Shown here piece after piece: positions 8,935-17,945 of a stretch of DNA of 64,000 nt. The notes beneath the pieces were generated by a model. That model was not told the origin of the DNA, ran no database searches, and saw only the letters and a list, made by a program, of their open reading frames with translations. This DNA comes from Chryseobacterium gleum (GTDB lineage Bacteria; Bacteroidota; Bacteroidia; Flavobacteriales; Weeksellaceae): positions 1,550,001 to 1,614,000 of the forward strand of contig NZ_LR134289.1 in NCBI RefSeq assembly GCF_900636535.1, in the 5' to 3' direction. The translations under genes and the position numbers were made by a program. Position 1 is the stretch's first letter. Every line of letters starts with the position of its first letter.

Positions 8935-9567
8935 TTACCAGTATTTTTGGTTAGAAGTTCCGTAGAGTTCAAGAACTCTCTGTGCGTCGTTTTTCTTTTT
9001 CGCTCTTAGGTAGCTTACAGAAATGTTCTTATTAGTGTAGTAGCGTACAAGGCTGTGGTAATCCTTTACCTCTTTGTACACACGATCAATAATATCCATA
9101 CGCTCTTTGTCGTTTAGCGAAAGGCTTGAAGAGGTTATAATTTGCTTCAATTCTTTCAGCAGTTCGGTACTTTCATTGAGCAGTGCCGAATAACCATTGC
9201 CGATTGCAACCAATTCCTGTGGTGTGAAATTTGGGTCGTTCATCATTTTCCCAAAGTTTTGCACATATATTTCGGACACATCGCCCACCAACAAAACCGT
9301 TTGCTGTACTTTACGGGCATCTTTCACAAGGTTGTTGATAGCTTTCAGCTTGTCGTAATATTCCTTGCCCTGATCGTACACTTTTTTCACTTCGTTGAAG
9401 TTCTTTACGACATTGCTCACGGTGGAAGAAGTCTGTATGATTTCGTTCGCACTGTTGATAATTCCTGATGCCAGATTTGCAGGGTCAGTTACTACAAATT
9501 GAGCTTTCGCTGACGGTGCTACGGCGAGCATTAGTGCTGTACACACCAGATACAATACTTTTTTCAT
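8935..9567 (-). CDS. traI: TraI-like conjugation protein (DUF4141)
   Basis: A 210-residue exported protein with a signal peptide (cleavage after AKAQ near residue 22) and a mostly helical, coiled-coil-prone body (NEVKKVYDQGKEYYDKLKAI). It matches DUF4141, the CTnDOT TraI family, which has VirB5-like features. It lies directly downstream of the 3' exon of traG (9597-9719) with a 29-bp gap, so its expression must run through the intron-bearing traG transcript unless a local promoter exists. Confidence 0.85.
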   Translation of the reverse strand: MKKVLYLVCTALMLAVAPSAKAQFVVTDPANLASGIINSANEIIQTSSTVSNVVKNFNEVKKVYDQGKEYYDKLKAINNLVKDARKVQQTVLLVGDVSEIYVQNFGKMMNDPNFTPQELVAIGNGYSALLNESTELLKELKQIITSSSLSLNDKERMDIIDRVYKEVKDYHSLVRYYTNKNISVSYLRAKKKNDAQRVLELYGTSNQKYW

Positions 9568-9596
9568 TGTTTCTGAATTTTTAAATTGTTAATTGA

Positions 9597-9719
9597 CTAT
9601 TGATTTACTTTGTCCCGCCTTTGCATTGCGATATGCTTGATGGCGAGTTCTACATTGCCGTCCAGTTCAGCAGCAAGCTGCATCACTTCCATTTTTTCGG
9701 TTTCTTCGGTGGTGTAAGC
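9597..9719 (-). CDS. traG: traG 3' exon (last 40 codons)
   Basis: Downstream of the group II intron the minus strand reads AYTTEETEKMEVMQLAAELD and onward to RRDKVNQ-stop, the expected C-terminus of the Bacteroidota TraG family. It joins in frame to codon 794 of the 5' exon (CTT then GCT) if the intron occupies 9720-12205. It cannot be translated as part of TraG without splicing, since the unspliced frame stops four codons into the intron. The spliced protein would be 834 residues, normal for TraG. Confidence 0.85.
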   Translation of the reverse strand, partial: AYTTEETEKMEVMQLAAELDGNVELAIKHIAMQRRDKVNQ

Positions 9720-9781
9720 GTAGGATAAGAACCCGGCGCCTTGCCATATTGACTATGGTAGGTTTCCAAGAACTCTCCCCC

Positions 9782-9815
9782 GAACCGTACGTACCTGTCT
9801 CCAGGTATACGGCTC
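9782..9815 (-). ncRNA. Group II intron domain V
   Basis: The 34-nt minus-strand sequence begins GAGCCGTATAC and ends GTACGTACGGTTC, pairing around the loop GAGA. It matches the conserved domain V hairpin of bacterial group II introns, the catalytic core. It is followed by the domain VI segment and the 3' splice site about 60 nt further on. Confidence 0.9.
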
Positions 9816-9828
9816 TCCATCAATTTAT

Positions 9829-11703
9829 TCAGTCTAACTTGCCTGCGTGTATCTTATCGTGGCATTTTGAGCATAATGCCAAGGTTTTTCTTCTCCTTGC
9901 ACTCATTCGTTTTTCCCAGTCTTGCTTACCTTTCAGGTCTTTCAATTTGCGTATATGGTGCATTTCCAATTTCTCGTTGGCACCGCATAATTCGCATTTC
10001 TGGTTTTGCAACCTTGTTATAAGGCTGTTTCTTCCTCCTGTAATGGTAACTGTGACAGGTAAACTATCCACGTAAGCACCACGGGCAGCTTTTTGGCGTT
10101 TGAAACCCTCTTTGTAAAAGCGTCTGTACATTATATCTCCTTTCCTGTTTTTGTAGGGAATGGAAAATACTCCGTTGATACATCTTTTAGTCTTTTCCTG
10201 ACTGATTGAAGTTTGGTATTTCAGTGCATACGTTTTGTACATACTGTACTCCAAGATGTAAGAAAATGACTGGACAAACGAGCTGTTGTTGGCAATTGAG
10301 TAATAATTGTAAAAGCCCCGTATTTCAGCGTTGTACTGACTGATGATTTCTAAGTCATCCAAGTCTTTCATGTAATAGCGTGAGCGTGGTTTCCAAACTT
10401 CTGTGCCTTTTTTATTTACCAGTTTCATGGCATTATAGCTCAGTAGCTTTTTCTTCATCACGTCTACTGTGACACGGAGTACAATCTTATCTCCGAAACA
10501 TCTTACGGTTCTACCGTGCTTATCTCTCTTGGATTCATCGGAGTTTCGCACGGAGACATCAAAGCCTAAGAATTTGGCTGGTTTCTTAGCATTAGTCACC
10601 AAGGTTTTTTCATCAGACAGTTCAAGTTTCAGTTTTTCATCAAGGTAAACCTTGATGTCTTCCTTTATCTTTTTGCAGTCTTCTTTGCTACCTATGACCC
10701 CGATAAGAAAATCGTCCGCATACCTAACGTATTTTAACTTTCTGAAACTGCCATCCATCTTGTCATAAGCTGGATATTTGTTTCTTTCCTGTCTCAACTC
10801 TTTGATGTCCTTAATCATCTGCTCTCTGACAGTTTCGTCTGTCTCACATTTGAGTTTCTTGGCCAAGCGGTATCGTCTCTGTTCGTGTAGCCTGTACTGG
10901 CGTGTTGCCGTAGTTCTTTTACCCTTATCGAAGTCCTTGATATAATCCTTGACATATTTATCGAGTTTATCAAGGTAAATGTTGGCAAGGATGGGGCTTA
11001 CAATCCCACCTTGCGGTGTGCCACTGTATGTTTTGTGGTACACCCAATCTTCAATATACCCTGCATTGAGGAACTTTCGTATCAACCGAATGAACCTGTC
11101 GTCAGCGATACGCTCCTTTAGGATACCAATCAATATTTCGTGATTGATATTGTCGAAGAAGCCTTTTATATCGCCCTCGATGAACCACCGTACAGCAGTG
11201 AATGACTGTTGGACGCTTAATAGGGCTGTGTGACAGCTTCTATTGGGTCGGAACCCATGTGAAGTATGCTCAAAGCTACCCTCATAAATTGCTTCCAATA
11301 TCATTCTGATAACCTCCTGCACTAATTTGTCATCAAAAGATGGTATACCAAGCGGACGTTTCTTCCCGTTCTTTTTCGGAATGTATGTCCTCTTGGATGG
11401 GTTTGGCTGATAGGTCTCGTTTCGCAACGATGCAATCAGCCTTTCAATGCGGGATATACTCATTCCGTCGATGGTCTTTCCATCAACTCCTGCCGTCATA
11501 TTGCCTACTTTACTGTAGATTTTCTGATAGGCGATAAAGTACATCTCTTCATTGAACAGAACCTTGTATAGCCTTTCGAACTTATAGTCCGTGTTTCCGC
11601 TGTGCCTTATTAGACTGTTCAATACTTTTTCTGGATTTCTCATAATGTCTCTCACATTTTCCGTTAATCGTATTAAACTAAATTGACTGTCTCCCTTCGC
11701 CAT
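9829..11703 (-). CDS. ltrA: Group II intron-encoded reverse transcriptase/maturase with HNH domain
   Basis: The 624-residue intron protein promotes splicing and retrohoming. Visible in order: the RT-0/1 entry (YIPKKNGKKRPLGIP), HGFRPNRSCHTAL, the RT3 segment (FIEGDIKGFFDNINHEIL), GTPQGGIVSPILANIYL, the catalytic YADD at about residue 325, the LGFDV block, maturase X, and a C-terminal zinc-binding HNH nuclease (CELCGANEKLEMHHI ... CSKCHDKIH). All RT blocks and the HNH are intact, so the intron should be mobile. It is in the sense orientation of traG, within intron domain IV. The gene symbol is generic for this family. Confidence 0.95.
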   Translation of the reverse strand: MAKGDSQFSLIRLTENVRDIMRNPEKVLNSLIRHSGNTDYKFERLYKVLFNEEMYFIAYQKIYSKVGNMTAGVDGKTIDGMSISRIERLIASLRNETYQPNPSKRTYIPKKNGKKRPLGIPSFDDKLVQEVIRMILEAIYEGSFEHTSHGFRPNRSCHTALLSVQQSFTAVRWFIEGDIKGFFDNINHEILIGILKERIADDRFIRLIRKFLNAGYIEDWVYHKTYSGTPQGGIVSPILANIYLDKLDKYVKDYIKDFDKGKRTTATRQYRLHEQRRYRLAKKLKCETDETVREQMIKDIKELRQERNKYPAYDKMDGSFRKLKYVRYADDFLIGVIGSKEDCKKIKEDIKVYLDEKLKLELSDEKTLVTNAKKPAKFLGFDVSVRNSDESKRDKHGRTVRCFGDKIVLRVTVDVMKKKLLSYNAMKLVNKKGTEVWKPRSRYYMKDLDDLEIISQYNAEIRGFYNYYSIANNSSFVQSFSYILEYSMYKTYALKYQTSISQEKTKRCINGVFSIPYKNRKGDIMYRRFYKEGFKRQKAARGAYVDSLPVTVTITGGRNSLITRLQNQKCELCGANEKLEMHHIRKLKDLKGKQDWEKRMSARRRKTLALCSKCHDKIHAGKLD

Positions 11704-12205
11704 GTACAGGGCTTTCCCCTGCTCGGACTACTACGGAGACTCCGTTGCCGTATCGGATATTCAGGAGCTTTTTCCATAGCCACGCCTGTGGCATTCCGAC
11801 TTAGGCAATCCCCATTTAGACATATAGCAACTATTGGCACGTTAGATTGTCGGATGCGATGTTCGCCCTTTTCTGCTTATTGCAGTTACGTTGTGGTCTG
11901 TTTATGCTATCACTACTACCTGTCATTAGGATATTACCACAAAGTGACGTTGGTAACTGTCTTCCGTCACTGCCTAAGAACTGACCGTTCGGACTGTCGT
12001 TCAATCAATCAAGACTTCATCCTTATATCTAACTTTTCAACTCGCCATTCAGTCGCAACACGACAATTAGTTGACTTATGGCTTTTCCGACATGCTACAC
12101 TCCCCGTCGGGTTTCCCGTTCGGATAAGTCGGCTGTTGATGGGCGTTATAAACACTTGCCCAGTGGTTGCCAAACCACATTCACTATATGCCCTTATGGG
12201 CGCAC

Positions 12206-14587
12206 AAGGTATTCCTCCAAACTAACTTCGGTGGCATAGACTGCCGAGTGCGTACCACCTAAGCCTATCCAAACCTCTTTGTAAAGTCGGCTTGCATCGT
12301 TGTTCATATTGATAGAAAGTACCTGCCCTTTTTCCTTATCTGTAAGCCCCAACATCGCCTGTATATCATCGAACTTGTTCATATACTTGCGTTGATCTAA
12401 GAGGATTTTACAGTCAGAGTTATTGATGATACTTTCTTTGACGATGGGCGATTGGATAATATCATCGACCTCTTGCGTTACGACGATTGCTTCACCGAAA
12501 AATTTGCGGACGGTTTTAAAGAGGTACTTGATGTATTCTGCCATTCCTTCTTTGGCAATCGCCTTCCACGCTTCTTCAATCAATATGAGCTTGCGGATAC
12601 CTTTCAGCCTACGCATTTTGTTGATGAAGACTTCCATTATGATGATTGTCACAATGGGAAAGAGGATTTTGTGGTCTTTAATCGCATCAATTTCAAATAC
12701 GATAAAACGCTTGCTCAACAAGTCTAACTGCTTATCAGAGTTTAACAGATAATCATACTCACCACCTTTGTAGTAGGGTTCGAGTACGTTCAGGAAATTG
12801 GCAATGTCAAAGTCTTTTTCCCTTACCTGTTTTTCTTCGAGTACCTTGCGGTAATCGCCTTTTACATACTCATAGAAGCCATTGAATGATGGATAAATAT
12901 CGTCCTGTTTGATGCGCTCGATATAGCCTGATACAGCATTTGATAATGCTACTTCTTCTGAACGGGTTGGTGGTTCATCATCACGTTTCCAAAGCGTCAA
13001 TATCAAAGTCTTGACACTTTCACGCTTCTCAATATCGAACACACCATCATCGGTATAGAAAGGATTAAAAGCAATCGGATTATCTTCGGTATAGGTGAAG
13101 TAAACACCGTCTTCGCCTTTAGTTTTACCTTTAATGAGTTCGCATAATCCTTGATAAGAATTACCAGTGTCAACAAGCAAAACGTGAGCGCCTTGTTCGT
13201 AATACTGTCGTACCATATGGTTTGTGAAGAAAGATTTACCACTTCCCGATGGACCGAGTATGAACTTGTTACGATTGGTAATAATTCCACGTTTCATCGG
13301 CAAATCCGAAATATCCAAATGGATAGGCTTTCCAGTCAGGCGGTCAGCCATCTTGATACCAAATGGTGATGGCGAATTGTGGTAATTGGTTTCTTCCGTG
13401 AAGAAGCATAATGCAGGTTCGATAAAGGTGTAAAAACTTTCCTCTGCGGGAAAATCACCTGCATTACCCGGTATTCCTGCCCAGTACAATGTTGCTACAT
13501 CGGTAGTGTTGTGTCTGGGTTTACATTCCATCAATGCTAAAGCACTACCACAATCATTTTTTAGCTGTTTCAGTTCTGCCGGATCATCCGACCACGCCAT
13601 AATGTTGAAGTGAGCACGAACAGAAGATAGCCCAAAACTGTGGGCTTCGTTTAGGTACTTTTCTATCCACTCTTTGTTGATTTGGTTGGCACGACTGTAA
13701 CGAGCCAGTGAGTGCATATTCCTTGCGGACTTCTCAAACTTTTGTAGATTGGCTTCGCTGTTATCCAAAAACAAATATTGGTTGTAAATGTGGTTGCAGT
13801 TTAACAACAAGCCCACAGGTGCGGCGAATGACAAACGGCAATCACTTCGGTCGGTAGATAGCTTTTCAAAACGGGTATCAGCCGATACCGTTCCGGGTAA
13901 ATCGTCAGTATCGGACAAGGTGTGCAGGCTCAACCTTTTGTTCCCGATACGGACTTCTTCCGTTCCGAGAGCGATGTCCTGCATCGGTGTTCCAGCTTCC
14001 CTTGATAGCGTAAGATACTGTTCCAATAATCCCTGTTTTTCGTCCGTTCCGATAATGTCATCTTCGGTAAGACGTTTCAGGGTTATGAAACCGCTATCGT
14101 TTAAGATACGTTCAAACTGTGCCACCGCTTCCATAAAGCGGTGTATTGTTTCCTTGTTCCTGATTTCCTTTGGTATCAGCGAACCTTTGCAAAGCGATGA
14201 AAAATTACTTTGCATACGCATACGCTCTTTAGTTGTCTTGGTTAAAAAGAGGTAGCAGTAATGGTTTAGGAACGGTCGCTCATTAAAATGACGTTGGTAA
14301 GACTTCGATAAAAAGCTCTGGTCTTCGATTGCCAAATTGGGCGTATAGCTTTCCTTAATATACCAATCCTGTTTGTGAATAACTGTAAAATCAGGCAAGG
14401 TCTTGATAGCCTTATGCCAGGCGGAATGAATGGCTTCATATTCCGCAGAAGCTACAGTAAACAGTTCCGGCAAACGAACCTCAAAGCAGGCGGTAATATC
14501 TGCATCTTTGGAAAGAATGCAGTTGTTTTCTACCGCCAATAAAGGAAATTTATTTTCCAGCGTTGTTGTTTTAGATACATTTCTCAT
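12206..14587 (-). CDS. traG: traG 5' exon: VirB4-like conjugation ATPase
   Basis: Codons 1-794 of the TraG mating-channel ATPase, which energises the inner-membrane side of the type IV secretion machine. Walker A is GPSGSGKS at residues 445-452, and a Walker B-like strand KLILIEEAWK lies near residue 665. The N-terminal half contains the TraG segments ESYTPNLAIEDQSFLSKSYQ and GLLLNCNHIYNQ. The exon ends at the sense codon CTT; reading on without splicing adds VRP and a stop, giving a 797-residue form lacking the C-terminus. The ATG overlaps the traF stop by 4 bp, so the two are coupled. See the intron and 3' exon entries. Confidence 0.93.
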
Positions 14588-14916
14588 ACTGCATTCTGTT
14601 TAGATGTGAATTTTAAATAGAGGTGTACAGGCTTGCGACAGATGATGTATCGAGGATGCCTTTTATTAGCGGCTATCTTCATTAATCCGTGTTCGCCGTA
14701 TTTCCTGTTCAGTGAAAAGGTCTGCCACACAATCAGCGAAGCACCGCCTGCTCCGAGAAAAAGGCAGATGTAAGAGTTTAAGCCAGTCATATATAGTATC
14801 ATCACGAAGATGAGCGTGCCGAGCAGCCCACCTGCGAAAATGAACAGGTATTGTGCTTTCAGACCCCTAAATTCCACCGTTCTTCCTATGCCTTTGTTTA
14901 TGTTGTAATTGTTCAT
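14584..14916 (-). CDS. traF: TraF conjugation protein (DUF4133), VirB3-like
   Basis: A 110-residue inner-membrane protein with two helices (YLFIFAGGLLGTLIFVMIL and YICLFLGAGGASLIVW) near the N-terminus and a basic C-terminus. It matches DUF4133/TraF and has VirB3-like topology, usually partnered with the VirB4-like TraG encoded just downstream (4-bp overlap). It follows traE after 11 bp. Confidence 0.9.
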   Translation of the reverse strand: MNNYNINKGIGRTVEFRGLKAQYLFIFAGGLLGTLIFVMILYMTGLNSYICLFLGAGGASLIVWQTFSLNRKYGEHGLMKIAANKRHPRYIICRKPVHLYLKFTSKQNAV

Positions 14917-14927
14917 AAACTAGAGGA

Positions 14928-15233
14928 TTAAAGAAAGAATGAACGCAGGATGGTAGCTGCCACGATTAAAAAGATACACGCACCAAACCAGCTTGCCGCA
15001 GTTTTGGATGTATCGGGGTCGCCCGAACTGAATTTGTTGTACACTTTAACACCTCCGATGAGTCCTACTACGGCACCAATAGCGTAGATAAGCTGTGTGG
15101 CGGGATCGAAATAAGAGGTGACCATTTGGGTAGCTTCTGTGATACCTGCTGTACCATTTCCCTGGGCGAATGCACCGATTCCTGAGAGCATCAATGTAGC
15201 TGCCAGCAAAACTTTTTTTCTTTGTTTTTTCAT
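14928..15233 (-). CDS. traE: TraE conjugation protein (DUF4134), VirB2-like
   Basis: I chose the start at 15233 (MKKQRKKVLLAATLMLSG), four codons inside the longest frame, because it gives a clean signal peptide ending AFAQ. The mature product, about 77 residues, has two hydrophobic helices, matching DUF4134/TraE, a pilin-like VirB2 analogue. It is the first gene after the mercury cargo, so in this element the traE-Q block needs its own promoter; the recurrent CACTGCCA-type motif lies 111-127 bp upstream. Confidence 0.9.
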   Translation of the reverse strand: MKKQRKKVLLAATLMLSGIGAFAQGNGTAGITEATQMVTSYFDPATQLIYAIGAVVGLIGGVKVYNKFSSGDPDTSKTAASWFGACIFLIVAATILRSFFL

Positions 15234-15318
15234 GATTAAACACATTAATTTGTTATTGTATTCCCACTTCTCGCGGGCTTTCTGAACAAAGGTGTTTCAG
15301 AAATCAAGGCGTTATAAT

Positions 15319-15369
15319 AAAGTGACAGTCAAAGGAATGATTTGGCAGTGAGTGGCGTTATAGTTGATA
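15319..15369. repeat. Left copy of 51-nt imperfect direct repeat flanking the mer cargo
   Basis: Aligned without gaps to 19643-19693, 40 of 51 bases agree by hand count, including the run TTGGCAGTGAGTG. The two copies bracket the whole mercury module. This copy contains the GGCAGTG/TGGC motif that recurs upstream of other transfer operons. The rest of 15246-15611 shows nothing else clear except the regulator promoter and operator. Confidence 0.7.
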
Positions 15370-15539
15370 ATGGAGCATGAAAAAATGCCAAACATTTCGA
15401 TACAGAATAGCTGATAAAATTTCTCCCTTATGATTTTATAAGTTTTCCATTATCCTAAAAAGACACTGGGTATTTATTTATCCCCTTAACAAAGTCCCAA
15501 GAGACCCACCGCTTAAAAAAAAGATTTATTAAAATTATC

Positions 15540-15559
15540 ATTTAAGTATTTGCTTAAAT
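15540..15559. promoter_or_regulatory. Candidate operator of the ArsR-type mercury regulator
   Basis: Perfect 7-bp arms ATTTAAG and CTTAAAT are separated by 6 nt (TATTTG). The palindrome lies 15 bp upstream of a -7-like box and 53 bp before the regulator start. AT-rich inverted repeats of this kind at their own promoter are the usual binding sites of ArsR/SmtB repressors. Binding itself is inferred. Confidence 0.6.
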
Positions 15560-15573
15560 AAGAAAACTATTTG

Positions 15574-15581
15574 TATTTTTG
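15574..15581 (+). promoter_or_regulatory. Promoter -7 box of the mer operon
   Basis: TATTTTTG fits the Bacteroidota -7 consensus TAnnTTTG and lies 31 bp upstream of the regulator ATG. A TTTG lies about 21 bp upstream of it, within the inverted repeat, close to the expected -33 spacing. Confidence 0.55.
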
Positions 15582-15611
15582 CTGCGTTATTAAATCCTAA
15601 ACAAGGAAATT

Positions 15612-15989
15612 ATGGAAAACAATCAATCGTGTATCCGTGTGTTTGCCGACAAGGTTCAAATAGACAATTGTAGAGTAATACTTCAAACCAACGACAAGGC
15701 ATTCAGCCAACTGAGTGGACTTTTAGCATTGGCAGGAAACGAAGTAAGGTTGAAAATCTTATTTCTCTTAGAAGAAGAAAACGAACTCTGCCCTTGCGAC
15801 CTTTCAGACATTCTCGGAATGAGCATTCCTGCCGTTTCGCAACACCTCAGAAAACTAAAAGACGGAAACGTCATTGAAGGGAGAAGAGAAGGACAAACCA
15901 TTTTCTACTCTTTGAAACAAGAGCAACTGACTTTACTTCGTCCATTTTTTAAACACATCATAAACAATTCAAAAAAGGAAACAGTATGA
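15612..15989 (+). CDS. ArsR/SmtB family metal-responsive repressor of the mer operon
   Basis: The 125-residue winged-helix protein has the ArsR core (LLALAGNEVRLKILFLLEE, then the recognition helix region MSIPAVSQHLRKLKDGNVIEGRREG). Metal-sensing cysteines appear in ELCPCDL (C60, C62), the alpha-3 site position of ArsR, with extra N-terminal cysteines at residues 7 and 20. Most proteobacterial mer operons use MerR; here an ArsR-type repressor takes that place. Its stop overlaps the merTP start by 4 bp, so the two are coupled. Derepression by Hg(II) is inferred from context. Confidence 0.85.
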   Translation: MENNQSCIRVFADKVQIDNCRVILQTNDKAFSQLSGLLALAGNEVRLKILFLLEEENELCPCDLSDILGMSIPAVSQHLRKLKDGNVIEGRREGQTIFYSLKQEQLTLLRPFFKHIINNSKKETV

Positions 15990-16591
15990 ACAAGAAAAAC
16001 AACAGATTTGTCGGAGCGGGAGTGCTTTCGGCAGTAGCAGCATCACTTTGCTGCATTACACCTGTATTGGCTCTTATTTCAGGAGCGTCAGGAGTGGCAT
16101 CTACATTTTCGTGGATGGAACCAGCAAGACCTTATCTAATCGGTATCACTGTTTTGGTGTTGGGTTTTGCTTGGTATCAGAAACTTAAACCACGAACAGC
16201 CGAAGAAATTCAATGTGATTGCGAAGAAGACGAAAAGAAACCCTTTATGCAGACCAAAACATTCTTGGGAATTGTAACCGTATTTGCAGCCTTGATGCTC
16301 GCTTTTCCGAACTACGCACACATTTTCTATCCTTCAAACGACAACAAGGAAGTTGTAATCGTCAATGCTTCTGACATCCAAACGGTAACTTTTGATGTAA
16401 AAGGAATGACTTGCAATGGTTGTGCTTCACACGTAGAAAATGATGTGAACAAATTGCCAGGCATTGTTAAGGTAGATGCGATTTATGAAGAAGCGACTGC
16501 CAAAGTAGAATTTGACCAAACCAAAGTGAGTCTTGCTCAAATTGAAGAAGCCATCAACGGTACAGGTTACAAAGTGGTTGGCAAGAAATAG
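15986..16591 (+). CDS. merTP: Mercuric transport fusion protein MerTP
   Basis: A 201-residue inner-membrane Hg(II) importer. The N-terminal MerT-like part has helices at about 10-32, 47-64 and 92-108, the paired CC in the first helix (C22, C23) and a cytoplasmic CDC pair (C77, C79). A MerP-like heavy-metal domain is fused at the C-terminus with GMTCNGC (C143, C146). It should pass Hg(II) to the cytosolic reductase encoded downstream. It overlaps the regulator by 4 bp. Confidence 0.9.
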   Translation: MNKKNNRFVGAGVLSAVAASLCCITPVLALISGASGVASTFSWMEPARPYLIGITVLVLGFAWYQKLKPRTAEEIQCDCEEDEKKPFMQTKTFLGIVTVFAALMLAFPNYAHIFYPSNDNKEVVIVNASDIQTVTFDVKGMTCNGCASHVENDVNKLPGIVKVDAIYEEATAKVEFDQTKVSLAQIEEAINGTGYKVVGKK

Positions 16592-16638
16592 TATTTTTTT
16601 GCCCCTCGTATTTAAGAACTTAATTAAATAATTATACT

Positions 16639-16986
16639 ATGAAAAAGAATTTAATTCTATTGAGTGCTTTGTTCCTAATTGGAATTGCTCAGCTTAATGC
16701 TCAATGTTGCAAACCGACTGACAGTAAAGCACAAACAGCAAATACAAACCAGCAAGAAGGTAAGACCCTGCAACTGAAAATCACGGGAATGACTTGTGCA
16801 GGTTGTTCCAACCATATTTCAAATGCCCTCAAAGAAGTGGACGGCATTATTGAACACAAAGTGGAATATCCGGGCGATTTGGCAACTATCCAGTACGACC
16901 CAAGCAAAACAAATCCTGAAGCTATCATAAAAGTAATTGAAAAAACAGGTTATAAAGCCGAAATCATTAAAGAAAATTCTAAATAA
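16639..16986 (+). CDS. merP: MerP-like periplasmic heavy-metal-binding protein
   Basis: A 115-residue exported HMA-domain protein: signal peptide (residues 1-21, ending NAQ), a cysteine pair at C23-C24, a Gln/Thr-rich linker, then the metal motif GMTCAGC (C53, C56) in a 70-residue ferredoxin-like domain. It probably captures Hg(II) in the periplasm and hands it to MerTP. The next start codon follows its stop after 1 bp. Confidence 0.85.
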   Translation: MKKNLILLSALFLIGIAQLNAQCCKPTDSKAQTANTNQQEGKTLQLKITGMTCAGCSNHISNALKEVDGIIEHKVEYPGDLATIQYDPSKTNPEAIIKVIEKTGYKAEIIKENSK

Positions 16987-16987
16987 T

Positions 16988-17284
16988 ATGAAAACTGTAA
17001 AATTAATTTTAGGCATTGTTACTATCGGGATGATAGTAGCTAGTTGTAATAAAGAAGTACAGGAACCGGAAGTAAAACCAACAAATTCTTCAACTCCCGG
17101 TACTAATTCTTCCACCCCAACAGGTACTTCGACCATTTCTTACACAGATTTGAGTGCGGAACAAAGCACCATTGCGATTGGGGCAACCACAAAAGTAACA
17201 GCTACAGCAACAGGAGATGGTCTTTCTTATATCTGGAGTGCATCAGATGGCGATATTATAGGAAGTAAAGCATGTTTGCAGTAA
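16988..17284 (+). pseudogene. Truncated lipoprotein gene inside the mer operon
   Basis: A 98-residue frame starting at 16988, chosen because it gives a lipoprotein signal (MKTVKLILGI to lipobox VASC); an upstream in-frame ATG at 16937 lies inside merP. After a Ser/Thr/Pro linker comes the start of an Ig-like beta-domain (IAIGATTKVTATATGDGLSYIW), which stops abruptly after SDGDIIGSKACLQ. Such domains normally run tens of residues further, so the gene appears cut off at its 3' end just before merB. It may still give a short lipoprotein. Confidence 0.6.
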
Positions 17285-17303
17285 AACCCAAAATAGAAAA
17301 CTT

Positions 17304-17915
17304 ATGAAAAATCAACGAAAATATATTGACGGTCAATTAAACGACATTCTTTTTTCTGAATTTAAGATAAAGAATAGCGATTTTATTTTACGAATATTTC
17401 AAGAATTGATGCAAGGCAGTTCTATATCTAAAAACAGATTTTATAAACTAATAAAAGTGTCCAAAGATAAAGCGGACGCTATTTTGAATAAACTGGGCGA
17501 AACCGATGTACAAGGAAATATTATTGCATTTTCTGGTCTATCTACAGTTCCTACCAAACATCGCTTTATTGTAAATGGTAAGATGTTATACACATGGTGT
17601 GTAGTAGATGCCATTCTGTTTGCTGAATGGTTAGATGTGGAAGTCAATGTTCATTCGTCCGACCCAATTGATAGTTCTCTCATAGAATTACAAATAAACG
17701 GAGGTCAGCTATTATGGACAACTCCTTATCCTTTATTTATTTCTTGGGTAGAATCTGTTGACACCTGCAATATTAAAGGGTCGCTATGTAATCACGTTTC
17801 ATTTTTTGCAAGCGAAAGAACAGCAAAACAATGGTTAAAAAATAATCCTGATGGAAAAATATTGACGCTTGAGGATTTCTTTGAGCCTAAAAACATAGGA
17901 ATGAAATGTTGTTAA
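17304..17915 (+). CDS. merB: Organomercurial lyase MerB
   Basis: This enzyme breaks the carbon-mercury bond of organomercurials, releasing Hg(II) for MerA. The 203-residue protein keeps the three catalytic residues known from MerB: a Cys and Asp in WCVVD (C99, D102) and the second Cys in GSLCNHVSFFAS (C162). The N-terminal winged-helix-like part contains the KLI-K-S-KADAILNKLG pattern. A further CC pair ends the protein. Its presence makes this a broad-spectrum mercury operon. It lies 30 bp upstream of merA. Confidence 0.88.
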   Translation: MKNQRKYIDGQLNDILFSEFKIKNSDFILRIFQELMQGSSISKNRFYKLIKVSKDKADAILNKLGETDVQGNIIAFSGLSTVPTKHRFIVNGKMLYTWCVVDAILFAEWLDVEVNVHSSDPIDSSLIELQINGGQLLWTTPYPLFISWVESVDTCNIKGSLCNHVSFFASERTAKQWLKNNPDGKILTLEDFFEPKNIGMKCC

Positions 17916-17945
17916 GTATAGTCCTAAATAAATTAAAAAAATAAG

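Larger units (their letters stand above)
9720..12205 (-). mobile_element. Group II intron (2,486 nt) inserted in traG
   Basis: Read on the minus strand the element begins GTGCGCCC, fitting the GUGYG 5' consensus, and ends ATCCTAC, fitting the AY 3' end. A domain V hairpin lies at 9782-9815 and domain VI follows it. It encodes a reverse transcriptase/maturase at 9829-11703. Boundaries were set by restoring the TraG frame across the junction. The 5' untranslated part (about 500 nt, 11704-12205) should hold domains I-III, with the protein in domain IV. All expected parts are present, so it looks splicing-competent. Orientation is the same as traG, which is required for removal from the mRNA. Confidence 0.92.

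Noticed and set aside
11683..12225. A 180-codon plus-strand frame inside the intron
   Set aside because: It lies antisense to the structured 5' domains of the group II intron and resembles no protein; it is a by-product of RNA structure constraints.
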